This document shows positions 34,697 to 43,967 of a DNA stretch of 64,000 nt, in pieces. Below the pieces are notes generated by a model that saw only the letters and a list, made by a program, of their open reading frames with translations, had not been told where the DNA came from and searched no databases. Each line of letters begins with the position of its first letter. Position 1 is the stretch's first letter. The translations under genes and the position numbers were made by a program. This stretch comes from Gp7-AA10 sp035636095 (lineage in GTDB: Bacteria > Acidobacteriota > Thermoanaerobaculia > Gp7-AA8): the NCBI GenBank assembly GCA_035636095.1, contig DASPZU010000121.1, forward strand, positions 41,169 through 105,168, read 5' to 3'.

Positions 34697-37600
34697 CTAG
34701 AAACGCACCCCTACGGCAGCGCGATACGTGCGCGGAGTCTGGTAGGCATCCTTGCTCAGGCCCTGACCAAACGTTGCGGCCTTCTGCCAGTTCGCGCCCA
34801 TCGAGCTGCACACGCTGGCTGCAGATCCCTGCGGGCACTCGACCGGCGAGTCAGTGAATGGATTGAAGGGCTTCAGACCCGAGGAGAGGCCGGCGGAGCG
34901 GCTGGTGTTGATGGCGGTGTCGAGCTGTCCGAGGACGATGTTGTTGACCTTCGACTGATTGAAGATGTTCAACACCTGCCCCTGCACGAACAACGACGCC
35001 TTCGAAATCGGCAGCTCGTAGTTCAGGGCCAAGTCAGTCGCAGTCACCCACGGCGTGTGGAAGGCGCCGCGCTTGCTGAAGTAGTAGTTATGCTGCGTGC
35101 CGAGCTGGCCTGTCGTGTAATACGACGGCTTGGTCGGGGCGCCGACGTAACGGAAGTTGGCGTTGGTGCCGCTGGCGTCGATAGTTCCGATCGCCGAGTA
35201 GGCGCGACCGGAGTCGGCGCTTTGGATGACCGAGACATTCAGGCGGCCAAAAGGCGCCGGGACATCATAGCCGGCCCACACTTTTCCGCGATGGCGCTGA
35301 TCGCCGTACAGCGATCCGCTGGGTGCAAAGTTCGCATAACCGAGGTACTCCGGATAGTACAGAGTCGGCACCTGAATCGGCGACGATGCAGTCAGATCGC
35401 TTTCGGTGGTGTCGTTGCCGGTCAGCTTGGCGATTGTCCAACCGCCGCCGACATTCCATCGTCCCGGACGCCAGCCGAAATCGAGCTGCATTCCTTCGTA
35501 GTGCCGTTTGGTCCAATTGTCATCATTGACAAGCAGCGCGAGATCGTTGGTCACGCCGTTGGGCGCGGTGAGCTGACCGGTCGTCTTGTCGAGCTGCAGT
35601 GCGTAGAAGTTGTGCCACCGGCGATCGATCAGATCGACGCGTGCGAACGCAGTCCCGCCGAGCTGTTGTCCGTAGCCGAGCGTGATCTCATCCACGCTCG
35701 GCGCGGTGATCGGATTGAGAATGCGCTGTGTGTAGCCGGGATACGAAGAACTGAGGAAATTCGTACTGCTGGTGCCGCCGATCGAATCAAACCAGTTGAA
35801 GAGGATTCGCAGCGCATCATGCGGCGCGACCGGTGTACCGATGATCTTGCCGCTGCTGTCGATCGGATTGACGTTCGGCCCCTTGTACGCGTAGTTGAAC
35901 GTTGCCGGCGTTCCGGCGGCATTGGCGGCGCCGCCAACGTTGCCGTCGACGATCTTGGTCACGTAACGCGCGAAGCTGACGTTGAGGCGGCTGCGACCGT
36001 TGGCCTTGACGTCGTACATCGCGCCGAGGCGTGGAGCAAACGCGCTGTCGTCGGCGACCAGATTACCCGAAGCGTCGTGCACGACGTTCTTGTCGTAGCG
36101 AACGCCCACGTTGAAGCTCCAGTGGCTGTTGAGGTCCCACTTGTCATTCGCGAATGCCGACTTGGTGTTGAAATGACTGCCGGTCGAAAAGACGAGAATG
36201 GGCTGCCAACGCAGAATCGTGCTGGCGTCGAAACGCGGATAGGGCGTCGAGTCGCCGGGCAGGAAGATCGCGGTTCCGGTGGACTGCACGCGGAAGTCGC
36301 TCGCTTCCTGATTGTTGTTGACCAGCCGCGTTTCTTTGTAAAGCTCGGCCCCGACTTTGAAGCTGTGGTTGCCGAGATTCTTGGTATTGAGGTAGTAGCT
36401 GGTCTTCGCCACAGCCGAATCGTTGTTGCGCTCTTCGGGCGTACAGACGCCGCAGAATGTCGGCGCGTTGAAGCGCGCGTTGGAATCGAGGAGCAGCGTG
36501 CCGTTGATGCGATCCTTGTCCGAACCGCCGCTGTGGATGAACGCGAATTTCTTCTGCGACACCTGTCCTTCCAGGAGCCAGTTGCCGGTCAGCACTCCGT
36601 TGTAGGCCAGCGCCTTCAGAGAATTGGGAAGCTGACGCGAAGGAACGATGCTGTTCAGGTCATAGATCGATCCGAAGAAGTTGTTGATTTCCGTCGTCTT
36701 GACCTTGAGGTACGACGCCACCAGGCTGTGCTTCTGGGTGACCTGACCTGTCAACTTGCCTTCGTAGCGATCCTCGTTGAGCGTGTTGAGGAAGGGGAGA
36801 TTTGTCACCAGCGTGGTCTGCGCGGCATTGAAACCGTTCGAGGGCGCGCCTTTGGTGTGCCGTCCCGCTCCGAAGAACCACAGGCGGTCTCGCAGAGCGA
36901 ATCCGCCGAGAGTTCCTTCATAGACATTCGAGCGGATGCTGGGATGATCCGGCTCAGGATTCCCCTTCGAATCGCGGAACTGCGTCTTCGCGATCCAGTT
37001 CGGATTCGTGATGCTGTCGCGAAGTGAGCCGCTGAACGTATTTCCACCCGACTTCGTGATCGAGCTGACTACGCCGCCGGTGAAACGTCCGTATTCCGCC
37101 GAGATGCCGCCGGCCGCGATCACAGTCGTCTCCTGGATCGCGTCCTCGATAAAGAGTTGGTGCGGCTGACCGCGCAGGTTCTCGTTGACAACGACGCCAT
37201 TGACTAGGAAGAGGTTGTCGTATGACGGCGCGCCGGAGATTGTGATCTGGTTGTTCGGCCCGTTCGAGTTGGTCCCGGGCGCGAGGAGCACCGTGTCGCG
37301 GATGTTGCGCCGTACCGGCAACTCTGCAATCTGTTTCTGCGTGAAGTTGCGCGTCACCTCGGTTGTCTCGAGCACCGCCGGCGCTGATGCCGTGACGGTG
37401 ATCGCTTCCGACACCGACGCGACCTTCAGATCGGCGTCTGCCGTACTCGGTTGGGCGAGCGAAAGCGTGACTTTCTGCACCGCCTTCTGCATGCCCTCGA
37501 TCTCAAAGGTCACCGTGTAAACGCCGGGCGGCAGCGACGGTACGCTGTAACCGCCCCCTTCACCCGTCACGGCCGTTCGCGTTCCGAGCAGCGAGGGCGA

Positions 37601-37750
37601 CGTGACGGTGACCGTGACGCCCGGAAGTGCCTTGCCACCCGTCGTTACCGTACCGCTGAGCGACGAGGTTGTTCCTGTTCCTTGCGCGAAAGCGCCGACC
37701 GCGAGCAACGCGACGGCCATCAGCGCGATCACACGGACAAATAGCCTCAT
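34697..37750 (-). CDS. TonB-dependent receptor, CGVC subgroup, paralog 3
   Basis: A 1017-aa receptor with signal peptide (IALMAVALLAVGAFAQ), carboxypeptidase-regulatory-like domain (GGKALPGVTVTV, LPPGVYTVTFEIEGMQK), plug (NGPNNQITISGAPSYDNLFLVNG, SAEYGRFTGGVVSSITKSGGN) and a barrel ending TYRAAVGVRF. The APTFCGVCTPEERNN segment near residue 434 matches the other two subgroup members. AAGGAGG precedes the ATG. A long antisense frame over this gene is a GC artefact. The ligand is unknown. Confidence 0.94.
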   Translation of the reverse strand: MRLFVRVIALMAVALLAVGAFAQGTGTTSSLSGTVTTGGKALPGVTVTVTSPSLLGTRTAVTGEGGGYSVPSLPPGVYTVTFEIEGMQKAVQKVTLSLAQPSTADADLKVASVSEAITVTASAPAVLETTEVTRNFTQKQIAELPVRRNIRDTVLLAPGTNSNGPNNQITISGAPSYDNLFLVNGVVVNENLRGQPHQLFIEDAIQETTVIAAGGISAEYGRFTGGVVSSITKSGGNTFSGSLRDSITNPNWIAKTQFRDSKGNPEPDHPSIRSNVYEGTLGGFALRDRLWFFGAGRHTKGAPSNGFNAAQTTLVTNLPFLNTLNEDRYEGKLTGQVTQKHSLVASYLKVKTTEINNFFGSIYDLNSIVPSRQLPNSLKALAYNGVLTGNWLLEGQVSQKKFAFIHSGGSDKDRINGTLLLDSNARFNAPTFCGVCTPEERNNDSAVAKTSYYLNTKNLGNHSFKVGAELYKETRLVNNNQEASDFRVQSTGTAIFLPGDSTPYPRFDASTILRWQPILVFSTGSHFNTKSAFANDKWDLNSHWSFNVGVRYDKNVVHDASGNLVADDSAFAPRLGAMYDVKANGRSRLNVSFARYVTKIVDGNVGGAANAAGTPATFNYAYKGPNVNPIDSSGKIIGTPVAPHDALRILFNWFDSIGGTSSTNFLSSSYPGYTQRILNPITAPSVDEITLGYGQQLGGTAFARVDLIDRRWHNFYALQLDKTTGQLTAPNGVTNDLALLVNDDNWTKRHYEGMQLDFGWRPGRWNVGGGWTIAKLTGNDTTESDLTASSPIQVPTLYYPEYLGYANFAPSGSLYGDQRHRGKVWAGYDVPAPFGRLNVSVIQSADSGRAYSAIGTIDASGTNANFRYVGAPTKPSYYTTGQLGTQHNYYFSKRGAFHTPWVTATDLALNYELPISKASLFVQGQVLNIFNQSKVNNIVLGQLDTAINTSRSAGLSSGLKPFNPFTDSPVECPQGSAASVCSSMGANWQKAATFGQGLSKDAYQTPRTYRAAVGVRF

Positions 37751-38089
37751 TTTTCCTCCTTATTAATTGATTAACCGACAAGATTGCCGAACGAAACTAT
37801 TGCACAGCGTCAGCCCACCAGTCGAAAAGGCAAACTACTGTAGCACAGCAACTTAAAACTGGTTTCTTGCATGATATCCCATCGAAAATTCAAATATGCG
37901 GATTTATGCAGGCTGAATTTTGAATCCGCGTGTTAACTAGCGGTAACGGATTCGAAGCGGCTGCGTGGCGGCGATATCGGGTGGCGTCGCTTCGTCGCCG
38001 TGACGCAGGAGGTAACGATTCGTAAGAGGCGCTTGTCAACGATGTCCGTGGAACTTAAATTAATGCCACATTTGCAGAAGGAGGACGTC
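37751..38089. other. Divergent intergenic region (339 nt)
   Basis: It separates the TonB receptor at 37750 from the small secreted protein at 38090. It is more AT-rich than its surroundings. A promoter for the rightward gene can be proposed (38033-38061); the leftward promoter is not obvious. No coding frame with a ribosome-binding site, tRNA or recognisable riboswitch is seen. Confidence 0.6.
38033..38061 (+). promoter_or_regulatory. Candidate sigma-70-type promoter of the Cys-rich protein gene
   Basis: TTGTCA (38033-38038) and TAAATT (38056-38061) are separated by 17 nt, giving 5/6 and 4/6 matches to the standard boxes. A start point near 38068 would leave a leader of about 22 nt containing AAGGAGG before the GTG at 38090. 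Confidence 0.5.
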
Positions 38090-38404
38090 GTGCGGTTGAG
38101 AATTTTGGTCGCCCTAAGTCTGATCATGCTTCTAACGAATTCGTTCGTGATGGGTGCCGACAAGGATCGTGAAAACACCAAGGCCAAGCAGACGGATACC
38201 ATACAACAGTCAGCGCCGAATCACCCCGCAAATCACCCCGCAAGGATACAACCGCTCGACGTACCGTGCGGCCCTGAAACGGGCAATCTTTGTGATGACA
38301 CGTCCAACTACCAATCGCCTTTCGACACGTGCCCAAACCTGGTATGCGTGCAACACGGAACTGACCAGTACGGACTTCCAATCTTCGAATGCACTTGCTT
38401 GTGA
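38090..38404 (+). CDS. Small secreted cysteine-rich protein
   Basis: A 104-aa protein with a clear signal peptide (MRLRILVALSLIMLLTNSFVMG). The mature part begins charged and polar, contains a short NHPANHPA repeat, and ends in a Cys-rich module with six Cys (DVPCGPE, NLCDD, DTCPNLVC, ECTCL), which suggests disulfide bonds outside the cytoplasm. The GTG at 38090 is chosen because AAGGAGG lies 6 nt upstream and it opens the signal; longer frames would start before the likely promoter. It stands alone between divergent and convergent genes. No family is recognised. Confidence 0.72.
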   Translation: MRLRILVALSLIMLLTNSFVMGADKDRENTKAKQTDTIQQSAPNHPANHPARIQPLDVPCGPETGNLCDDTSNYQSPFDTCPNLVCVQHGTDQYGLPIFECTCL

Positions 38405-38464
38405 GTGGCTTCGTTCTTAGGACCCAGACCGACATGTCGTGCTGTTAAGCGCCAGATCAGTTAC

Positions 38465-40144
38465 CTACGGTCGTGTCAACTGGCGGTATCGAATCCGGTG
38501 GGGCTGGGCGGCGTCGACGCCCAATCGCTTCTTTTTGTCTTCTTCGTACTCGCTGTAGTTTCCGTCGAAGGAAAAGACGCGCGAGTCGCCTTCGAAGGCC
38601 AGGATGTGCGTCGCGACGCGATCGAGAAACCAGCGATCGTGCGAGATCACGATCGCGCATCCGGCGAAATTCTCCAGCGCTTCTTCCAACGCGCGCAAGG
38701 TGTTGACGTCGAGATCGTTGGTCGGCTCGTCGAGCAGCAGCACGTTCGCGCCTTCCTTCAGCATCTTGGCGAGATGCACGCGATTGCGCTCGCCCCCGGA
38801 AAGGATGCCGACCTTCTTCTGCTGATCCTGACCTGAGAAATTGAATCGCGCGACGTAGGCGCGTGACGGCATCTCGCGCGGCCCGAGCTGGACGACATCC
38901 GATCCGCCGGTGATTTCTTCGAAGATCGATTTGTTTGCCTCGAGCGGACGGTTTTGATCGATGTAGGCGAGCTTCACCGTTTCGCCGAGGCGGATCGTGC
39001 CGCCGTCCGGTTTCTCCTCGCCGACGATCATGCGAAACAGCATCGTCTTTCCAGCGCCATTCGGACCGATGACGCCGATGATTCCACCCGGTGGTAATTG
39101 GAACGTCATCTCGTCGATGAGCAGATTCTCCCCGTACGCTTTGCGAACGTCATCTGCTTCGATGACCACTTGTCCGAGGCGTGGACCAGGCGGGATGTAG
39201 ATTTCGAGCTCCTGAATCTTCTGCTGGGTCTCCTGATGCAGCAGCGACTCGTAGGAGGTGATGCGCGCTTTTCCTTTTGCGTGACGCCCCTTCGGCGACA
39301 TGCGGATCCATTCCAGCTCGCGCTCGAGAGTCTTCTGCCGTTGTGATTCTGATTTCTCTTCCTGCTGCAATCGCGTCCGCTTCTGCTCGAGCCACGACGA
39401 GTAGTTTCCCTTGAACGGAATGCCGTGGCCGCGATCGAGCTCCAGGATCCATCCCGCGACGTTGTCGAGGAAGTAGCGATCGTGTGTGACCGCGATGACT
39501 GTTCCGGCGTATTGCTGCAGGTGTTTCTCGAGCCACTCGACCGACTCGGCGTCGAGATGATTGGTCGGCTCGTCGAGCAGAAGAATGTCGGGTTCCTGCA
39601 GAAGGAGGCGACACAGCGCGACGCGCCGTTTCTCGCCGCCCGACAGAATCGAGATCGATGTTTCGGGGGGCGGACATCGCAGCGCATCCATCGCCATTTC
39701 GAGTTTTGAATCGAGGTCCCAGGCGCCGGCGGCATCGAGCTTGTCCTGCACCTTGGCTTGACGCTCGAGGAGCTTGTCCATGTCGGCATCGGGATCGGCG
39801 AAGGCGTTATTGATCGCGTCGAACTCTTTCAGCAGATCGATGATCGGCTGCACACCCTGCTCCACGATTTCGCGAACACTCCTGGTCGGATCGAGCTGCG
39901 GTTCCTGCTCCAGAAATCCGACCGTGTGCCCGGGCGATAGCACCGTTTCGCCGACGAACTCTTTGTCGACAGCGGCCAGAATTCGCAGCAGGGAGCTCTT
40001 GCCGGATCCGTTGAGACCGATGACGCCGATCTTCGCGCCATAGAAGTAGGAGAGGTAAATGTCCTTGAGGACCTGCTTCTTGCCATGGAACTTCGACACG
40101 CCGACCATGGAGTAGATGATTTTGTCGGGAGGGGGTTGGGCCAT
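38465..40144 (-). CDS. ettA: Energy-dependent translational throttle protein EttA (ABC-F ATPase)
   Basis: A 559-aa cytoplasmic protein with two ABC domains: Walker A GLNGSGKSS and GPNGAGKTM, signatures LSGGEKRR and LSGGERNR, Walker B DILLLDEPTNHLD and NVLLLDEPTNDLD. The EttA-type arm lies in the first domain and the linker holds MSPKGRHAKGKARITSYE, a hallmark of EttA. Length and motif order match E. coli EttA (555 aa). EttA binds the ribosomal E site and gates entry into elongation according to ATP/ADP. A second ABC-F protein is encoded at 61086. Confidence 0.95.
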   Translation of the reverse strand: MAQPPPDKIIYSMVGVSKFHGKKQVLKDIYLSYFYGAKIGVIGLNGSGKSSLLRILAAVDKEFVGETVLSPGHTVGFLEQEPQLDPTRSVREIVEQGVQPIIDLLKEFDAINNAFADPDADMDKLLERQAKVQDKLDAAGAWDLDSKLEMAMDALRCPPPETSISILSGGEKRRVALCRLLLQEPDILLLDEPTNHLDAESVEWLEKHLQQYAGTVIAVTHDRYFLDNVAGWILELDRGHGIPFKGNYSSWLEQKRTRLQQEEKSESQRQKTLERELEWIRMSPKGRHAKGKARITSYESLLHQETQQKIQELEIYIPPGPRLGQVVIEADDVRKAYGENLLIDEMTFQLPPGGIIGVIGPNGAGKTMLFRMIVGEEKPDGGTIRLGETVKLAYIDQNRPLEANKSIFEEITGGSDVVQLGPREMPSRAYVARFNFSGQDQQKKVGILSGGERNRVHLAKMLKEGANVLLLDEPTNDLDVNTLRALEEALENFAGCAIVISHDRWFLDRVATHILAFEGDSRVFSFDGNYSEYEEDKKKRLGVDAAQPHRIRYRQLTRP

Positions 40145-40162
40145 GGCGGGGATTATGAGGGA

Positions 40163-40248
40163 GAAATTTCAAATTTCGAATTTCAAATGAAAAATGAAAA
40201 ATGGGGTAATTCTCAATTTTTCATTTGAAATTTGAAATTTGAAATTTC
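40163..40248. repeat. Long AT-rich palindrome built of TTTGAAA units
   Basis: Two 32-bp arms (40163-40194 and 40217-40248) are reverse complements with a single mismatch; the loop is 22 nt. The arms consist of about three copies of the 7-mer TTTGAAA. The element fills the gap between ettA and the phosphatase gene, and its right end overlaps the phosphatase stop codon. Confidence 0.93.
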
Positions 40249-42691
40249 AGGTGGCGGTGGCGTACGCCGCTTCCACTTCCTCTTCGCGGATGGCCTCGCG
40301 ATCGAACGACACGACAACCAGAGTCTGATCGTCTTCCGGCGGGCGATTGCGAGTGAACTTGCGGATCGTGCCCAGAAGCGTCTTCTTGATTCCCTCGGCG
40401 GAGAGGTGGCCGGCCTCGAGCAGGACGCGCTCGAATCGATCGAAGCCGAATGGTTCGCCCTCATCGTCGACGGCCTCGATCAATCCGTCGCTGTAGAGAA
40501 TCAGACGATCGCCGGCGGCAAAGTCCACGGAATGCTCGCGGAACGGCTCGCGGCGTCGAACACCCAGCGGGAAGCCCCACGACGAGAGCGCCTCCAGCCG
40601 CTTGTGGCGCGCGCGATAGACGTACGGATCGAGATGGCCGGCTGACGAAAACCGCAGGCGCTGTGAATTTGGATCGAGCAGTCCGAAGAAGAAGGTCATG
40701 AGAATTCGCCGCGGCGCGGTCTTGATGACGATGTCGTTCAACACGTTCATGACCGTTCGCGGCGAGGGATCGACCTCGACTTGCACCAGCAGCGCGGCTT
40801 TGGCCATGGCCATGACAATTCCGCTGGTCAGGCCGTGTCCCGACACGTCGCCGAAGGCGATGCCGATCTCGCCCTTCGGCTGCGTCAGAAAATCGAAATA
40901 GTCACCGCCGATTTCCGTGGCGGCGCGATAGTGCGACGCGACCGACGCGCCGCTGAGGCGCGGCGCCTGAACGGGCAGCAGGGCCGCCTGAATCCGGTTG
41001 GCGGCATCGATCTCCGCTTTCACGCGTTCCCGTTCGACGATGCGACGCACGTGCGGAGCGAGATCCTCGTAGATGTAGGGTACTTCGCGGCGTGTCAGAA
41101 GAGCTGCCACACCGAAGCCGACGATGACCAGCAGCGGAACGGCGACCGTCAAAGTGGTCTGCGTGAACATCGGGCCGTGCGCGACCGACATCAGCGGTGC
41201 CGCTAACGAGATCAAGGTTCCGCCGAACAACGCGACCGAAGTCGTGAGCAGGTCGTAGCCGAGGAAAATTGCGATGACGGTGGCGATCCCGCCGAAATCG
41301 AATAGAAGCCGCCAGATGAATGGATCAGTCGGGACGTCGCCGACCGCGCCGATCATTCCGATCAGCATTACGACGGCGACTCCAATCGGAAGCACCCGCC
41401 GTCGATCCCAGGCCGCGAGAAAACAGAGCGCGAGAACCGGATAGACGATGGCATCGAGCAGCGAAAAGAGAAGCACGACCAACGGTCCGCCCAGGTCGAC
41501 GAACATGTCGCTTCCGATGCCAAGGGAGACGTGAGCGACACGCAGCAAGACCGCGATGCTGCCGCTGACAAAGGCCGCCGCTGCCACTGCCGGCGCGAAG
41601 AGGAATCCGTTGACGACCGAGCGACCGACGGTGGCATTGAACGCATCGCGTCGCAACAACGCATCGAATGACGCCAGGCGCTCGCCCCACCGTTCACGCG
41701 CGAAACTCTCGCCGACCGACCACGCGAAAAACACCAGCACTGCCACCACCAGGTCGTACAGAAGAAACTTGAAGGCCATGTAAACCCACGCCGTCGTTTG
41801 TGCATCCAATCCGCCGGTTGAACTTCCTTCGGTCGCCGGTCCGCCGATGATGAAGTCGATCGTCAGACAGCACAGCGCAACTGCCCCGAAGAGGATGGAG
41901 CCCGTTCCGACGCCGACTTCACCAGCGTGGTACTTGCGCAGAAACGTAATCAGCAGCGCCAGGAGCAGCGTGAAGTTCATCGCGTAACGCGCCAGGATTG
42001 CCGGAATCGCGCTGTTTTCGCCGCGGTAGGGTCGTCCGTCCGCATACTCTTCGACCAGTTCCCACCCCGCGAACTTGCTGCCGGCGAAATAGACGTAGAG
42101 GTAAGGAACGACATCGTCGGTGGGGAACGTCGACTTGACGCGAAAGCGAAACGACCAGTCAGTGCGGGACCGATATTCGGTGGGACGCGCCGACTCGAAT
42201 TGCGGCGATGGAGCTCCCCGGAATGTTCGCGAGCGCACGAATTTTTCAGCGATGGGGAGCAAGTCCGCCTGCTTCGATTGCGCTCCAACTTCCTCTGGAC
42301 GAAGGCGCAGCCGCGCGGAGAGGACGTCGCCGGTGTTGGGATCGACGTTCACGAAACCATACGGCGGAAACTTCTCCAGCCCTCGCCGGTAGTACATCTG
42401 GCGATACGAATCGAGGCGGGGACCGATCACTGGGTCATCGCCGGCGCGGCGGCGCAGCTCCCTCTTCGGCTCCAGCTCTTTGTTGAGCAGAGGGGAATCG
42501 AGCCAGGAGAGATCAGTCCATGCCTTGTCGACCGGGATGCCGAGGGTTCGCGCGGCGGCGTCGGCGATGGGAATGGCTTCCCGCCCTGTGAGCCGGATGC
42601 CTCGGGGCTGGGCGGCGTTGAAGTAGGGCACCAGCGCGGCGGTGACACCGATCCCCACGACAAACGCGAGATATGGCGCGAGTCGCTTCAT
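40247..42691 (-). CDS. Membrane-anchored SpoIIE/RsbU-type protein serine phosphatase
   Basis: An 814-aa protein. Residue 1-25 is a membrane anchor; a periplasmic domain of about 210 residues follows, then some eight hydrophobic helices (about 235-540), and a cytoplasmic PP2C-type SpoIIE domain (about 575-800). Metal-binding motifs are present: EIGGDYFDF, FGDVSGHGLTSG, YSDGLIEA and EDDQTLVVV. Such enzymes dephosphorylate anti-sigma-factor antagonists and switch stress or development responses; no STAS or anti-sigma gene lies nearby. The stop codon is embedded in the AT-rich palindrome. It is divergent from the MFS gene with 49 nt between. Confidence 0.9.
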   Translation of the reverse strand: MKRLAPYLAFVVGIGVTAALVPYFNAAQPRGIRLTGREAIPIADAAARTLGIPVDKAWTDLSWLDSPLLNKELEPKRELRRRAGDDPVIGPRLDSYRQMYYRRGLEKFPPYGFVNVDPNTGDVLSARLRLRPEEVGAQSKQADLLPIAEKFVRSRTFRGAPSPQFESARPTEYRSRTDWSFRFRVKSTFPTDDVVPYLYVYFAGSKFAGWELVEEYADGRPYRGENSAIPAILARYAMNFTLLLALLITFLRKYHAGEVGVGTGSILFGAVALCCLTIDFIIGGPATEGSSTGGLDAQTTAWVYMAFKFLLYDLVVAVLVFFAWSVGESFARERWGERLASFDALLRRDAFNATVGRSVVNGFLFAPAVAAAAFVSGSIAVLLRVAHVSLGIGSDMFVDLGGPLVVLLFSLLDAIVYPVLALCFLAAWDRRRVLPIGVAVVMLIGMIGAVGDVPTDPFIWRLLFDFGGIATVIAIFLGYDLLTTSVALFGGTLISLAAPLMSVAHGPMFTQTTLTVAVPLLVIVGFGVAALLTRREVPYIYEDLAPHVRRIVERERVKAEIDAANRIQAALLPVQAPRLSGASVASHYRAATEIGGDYFDFLTQPKGEIGIAFGDVSGHGLTSGIVMAMAKAALLVQVEVDPSPRTVMNVLNDIVIKTAPRRILMTFFFGLLDPNSQRLRFSSAGHLDPYVYRARHKRLEALSSWGFPLGVRRREPFREHSVDFAAGDRLILYSDGLIEAVDDEGEPFGFDRFERVLLEAGHLSAEGIKKTLLGTIRKFTRNRPPEDDQTLVVVSFDREAIREEEVEAAYATAT

Positions 42692-42740
42692 CCGATGGCT
42701 TCCATGATACGGGCTGTGTTGAATTACGATGCCGTAGTCA

Positions 42741-43967
42741 GTGAGTTTCGAACGAGAAGACCGCGCTGCGGTCTACGCCCTCACGGTCTTGACGTTCATC
42801 AATCTATTCAACTATGTCGACCGATGGATCGTCTCTGCAGTTCTCGAGTCACTCAAGCGTTCCGAGCTGCATCTTACCGATACGCAGCTCGGTTTTCTTC
42901 CGACAGGTTTCCTGATCATTTACACGCTGACGTCGCCGATCTTTGGAATTCTCGGCGACCGTAAATCGCGGCCGCCGCTGATTGCGATTGGCGTGGCGCT
43001 GTGGAGCATCGCGACGTCGCTGGGCGGTTTTGCCCGCGGATTCATTTCGTTGTTCATCGCGCGATCGGGCGTGGGGGTGGGCGAAGCGGCTTACGGAACC
43101 ATTGCGCCGGCGCTTCTGTCCGATACATTTCCGCTCAGCAAGCGCGGTCGGGTCTTATCCATATTCTTCTGCGCCATCCCGGTGGGATCGGCTGCCGGCT
43201 ACGTCCTGGGCGGTTTCATGAACGCGCACTTCGGCTGGCGCGCGGCGTTTTGGATTGCGGGACTACCCGGGCTGGTGTTGTCAGTGCTCGTTCTCTTCGT
43301 CCGCGATCCGCCCAGGGGTATTCACGACGCGGCGGGCTCCAGCCCGCCGGGTAAAGCCGGTGCGTCCACCTATCTCGGGCTGCTTCGCAACATGCCGTAC
43401 ATGCTTACGGTTCTCGGTTACGGCGCATACACATTCGCGTTAGGCGCGCTCGCATTCTGGATGCCGGCATTCCTCGAACGCGAACGGGGGATGACAGGAG
43501 TGCAAGCGACCGAGACGTTCGGCGCGATCGCGCTGGCCACCGGTCTCATCGGCACGTTCACCGGCGGCTGGCTAGGCGATGTTTTTCTCCGGAAGTGGAA
43601 GCAGTCGTATCTGTGGGTCTCCGGCGTGGCCACGCTGGTGGCAGCGCCGATCACGTACGTCGCGCTCAGCGATCCGCGGCGCGGCATCTATCTGACGGCC
43701 ATCGTGATCGCAGAGATTCTGATCTTCATGAGCACGGGGCCGGTGAACTCGGCAATCATCAACGCGGTCGCGCCGGCGGAGCGTGCCACTGCGCTGGGCA
43801 TGTCGGTCTTCGTGATGCACTTCCTCGGCGACATCCCTTCACCGCCCATCATCGGAAAAATCTCCGACGCGACGTCGCTGGAGCACGCGTTTCTGATCGT
43901 GCCGGTGGCCATCGTGGTGGCGGGAATGATCTGGATTTACGCCGCCTGGCGCGGCGAGCGGGCATGA
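42741..43967 (+). CDS. MFS transporter, Spinster-like
   Basis: A 408-aa inner-membrane protein with about 12 hydrophobic helices and MFS signatures: LFNYVDRWIVSAVL in helix 1, the loop motif GDRKSRPPLI between helices 2 and 3, and a second-half GDVFLRKWKQ. The opening resembles the Spinster/sphingolipid-transporter branch, but the substrate is not known. A perfect 18-bp palindrome lies in frame in the central loop (residues 197-203). The gene ends by overlapping the start of the PlsC acyltransferase gene (ATGA), hinting that the substrate may be a lipid. Confidence 0.88.
   Translation: MSFEREDRAAVYALTVLTFINLFNYVDRWIVSAVLESLKRSELHLTDTQLGFLPTGFLIIYTLTSPIFGILGDRKSRPPLIAIGVALWSIATSLGGFARGFISLFIARSGVGVGEAAYGTIAPALLSDTFPLSKRGRVLSIFFCAIPVGSAAGYVLGGFMNAHFGWRAAFWIAGLPGLVLSVLVLFVRDPPRGIHDAAGSSPPGKAGASTYLGLLRNMPYMLTVLGYGAYTFALGALAFWMPAFLERERGMTGVQATETFGAIALATGLIGTFTGGWLGDVFLRKWKQSYLWVSGVATLVAAPITYVALSDPRRGIYLTAIVIAEILIFMSTGPVNSAIINAVAPAERATALGMSVFVMHFLGDIPSPPIIGKISDATSLEHAFLIVPVAIVVAGMIWIYAAWRGERA
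43331..43348. repeat. Palindrome inside the MFS gene
   Basis: GGCGGGCTCCAGCCCGCC is a perfect stem with a 2-nt loop. It is read in frame as part of HDAAGSSPPGKAGA in the loop between the two halves of the transporter. Confidence 0.8.

Noticed and set aside
34625..37027. 800-codon open frame antisense to a TonB receptor gene
   Set aside because: It mirrors the receptor's codon bias, has no domain-like pattern and no ribosome-binding site; such frames also occur opposite other receptors (10066-11703, 5028-5903, 23795-25420) and are artefacts of high GC.
43595..43963. Longer acyltransferase starting inside the MFS gene
   Set aside because: The extra residues are an out-of-frame reading of the transporter; the ATG at 43964 overlaps the stop and begins the PlsC domain.
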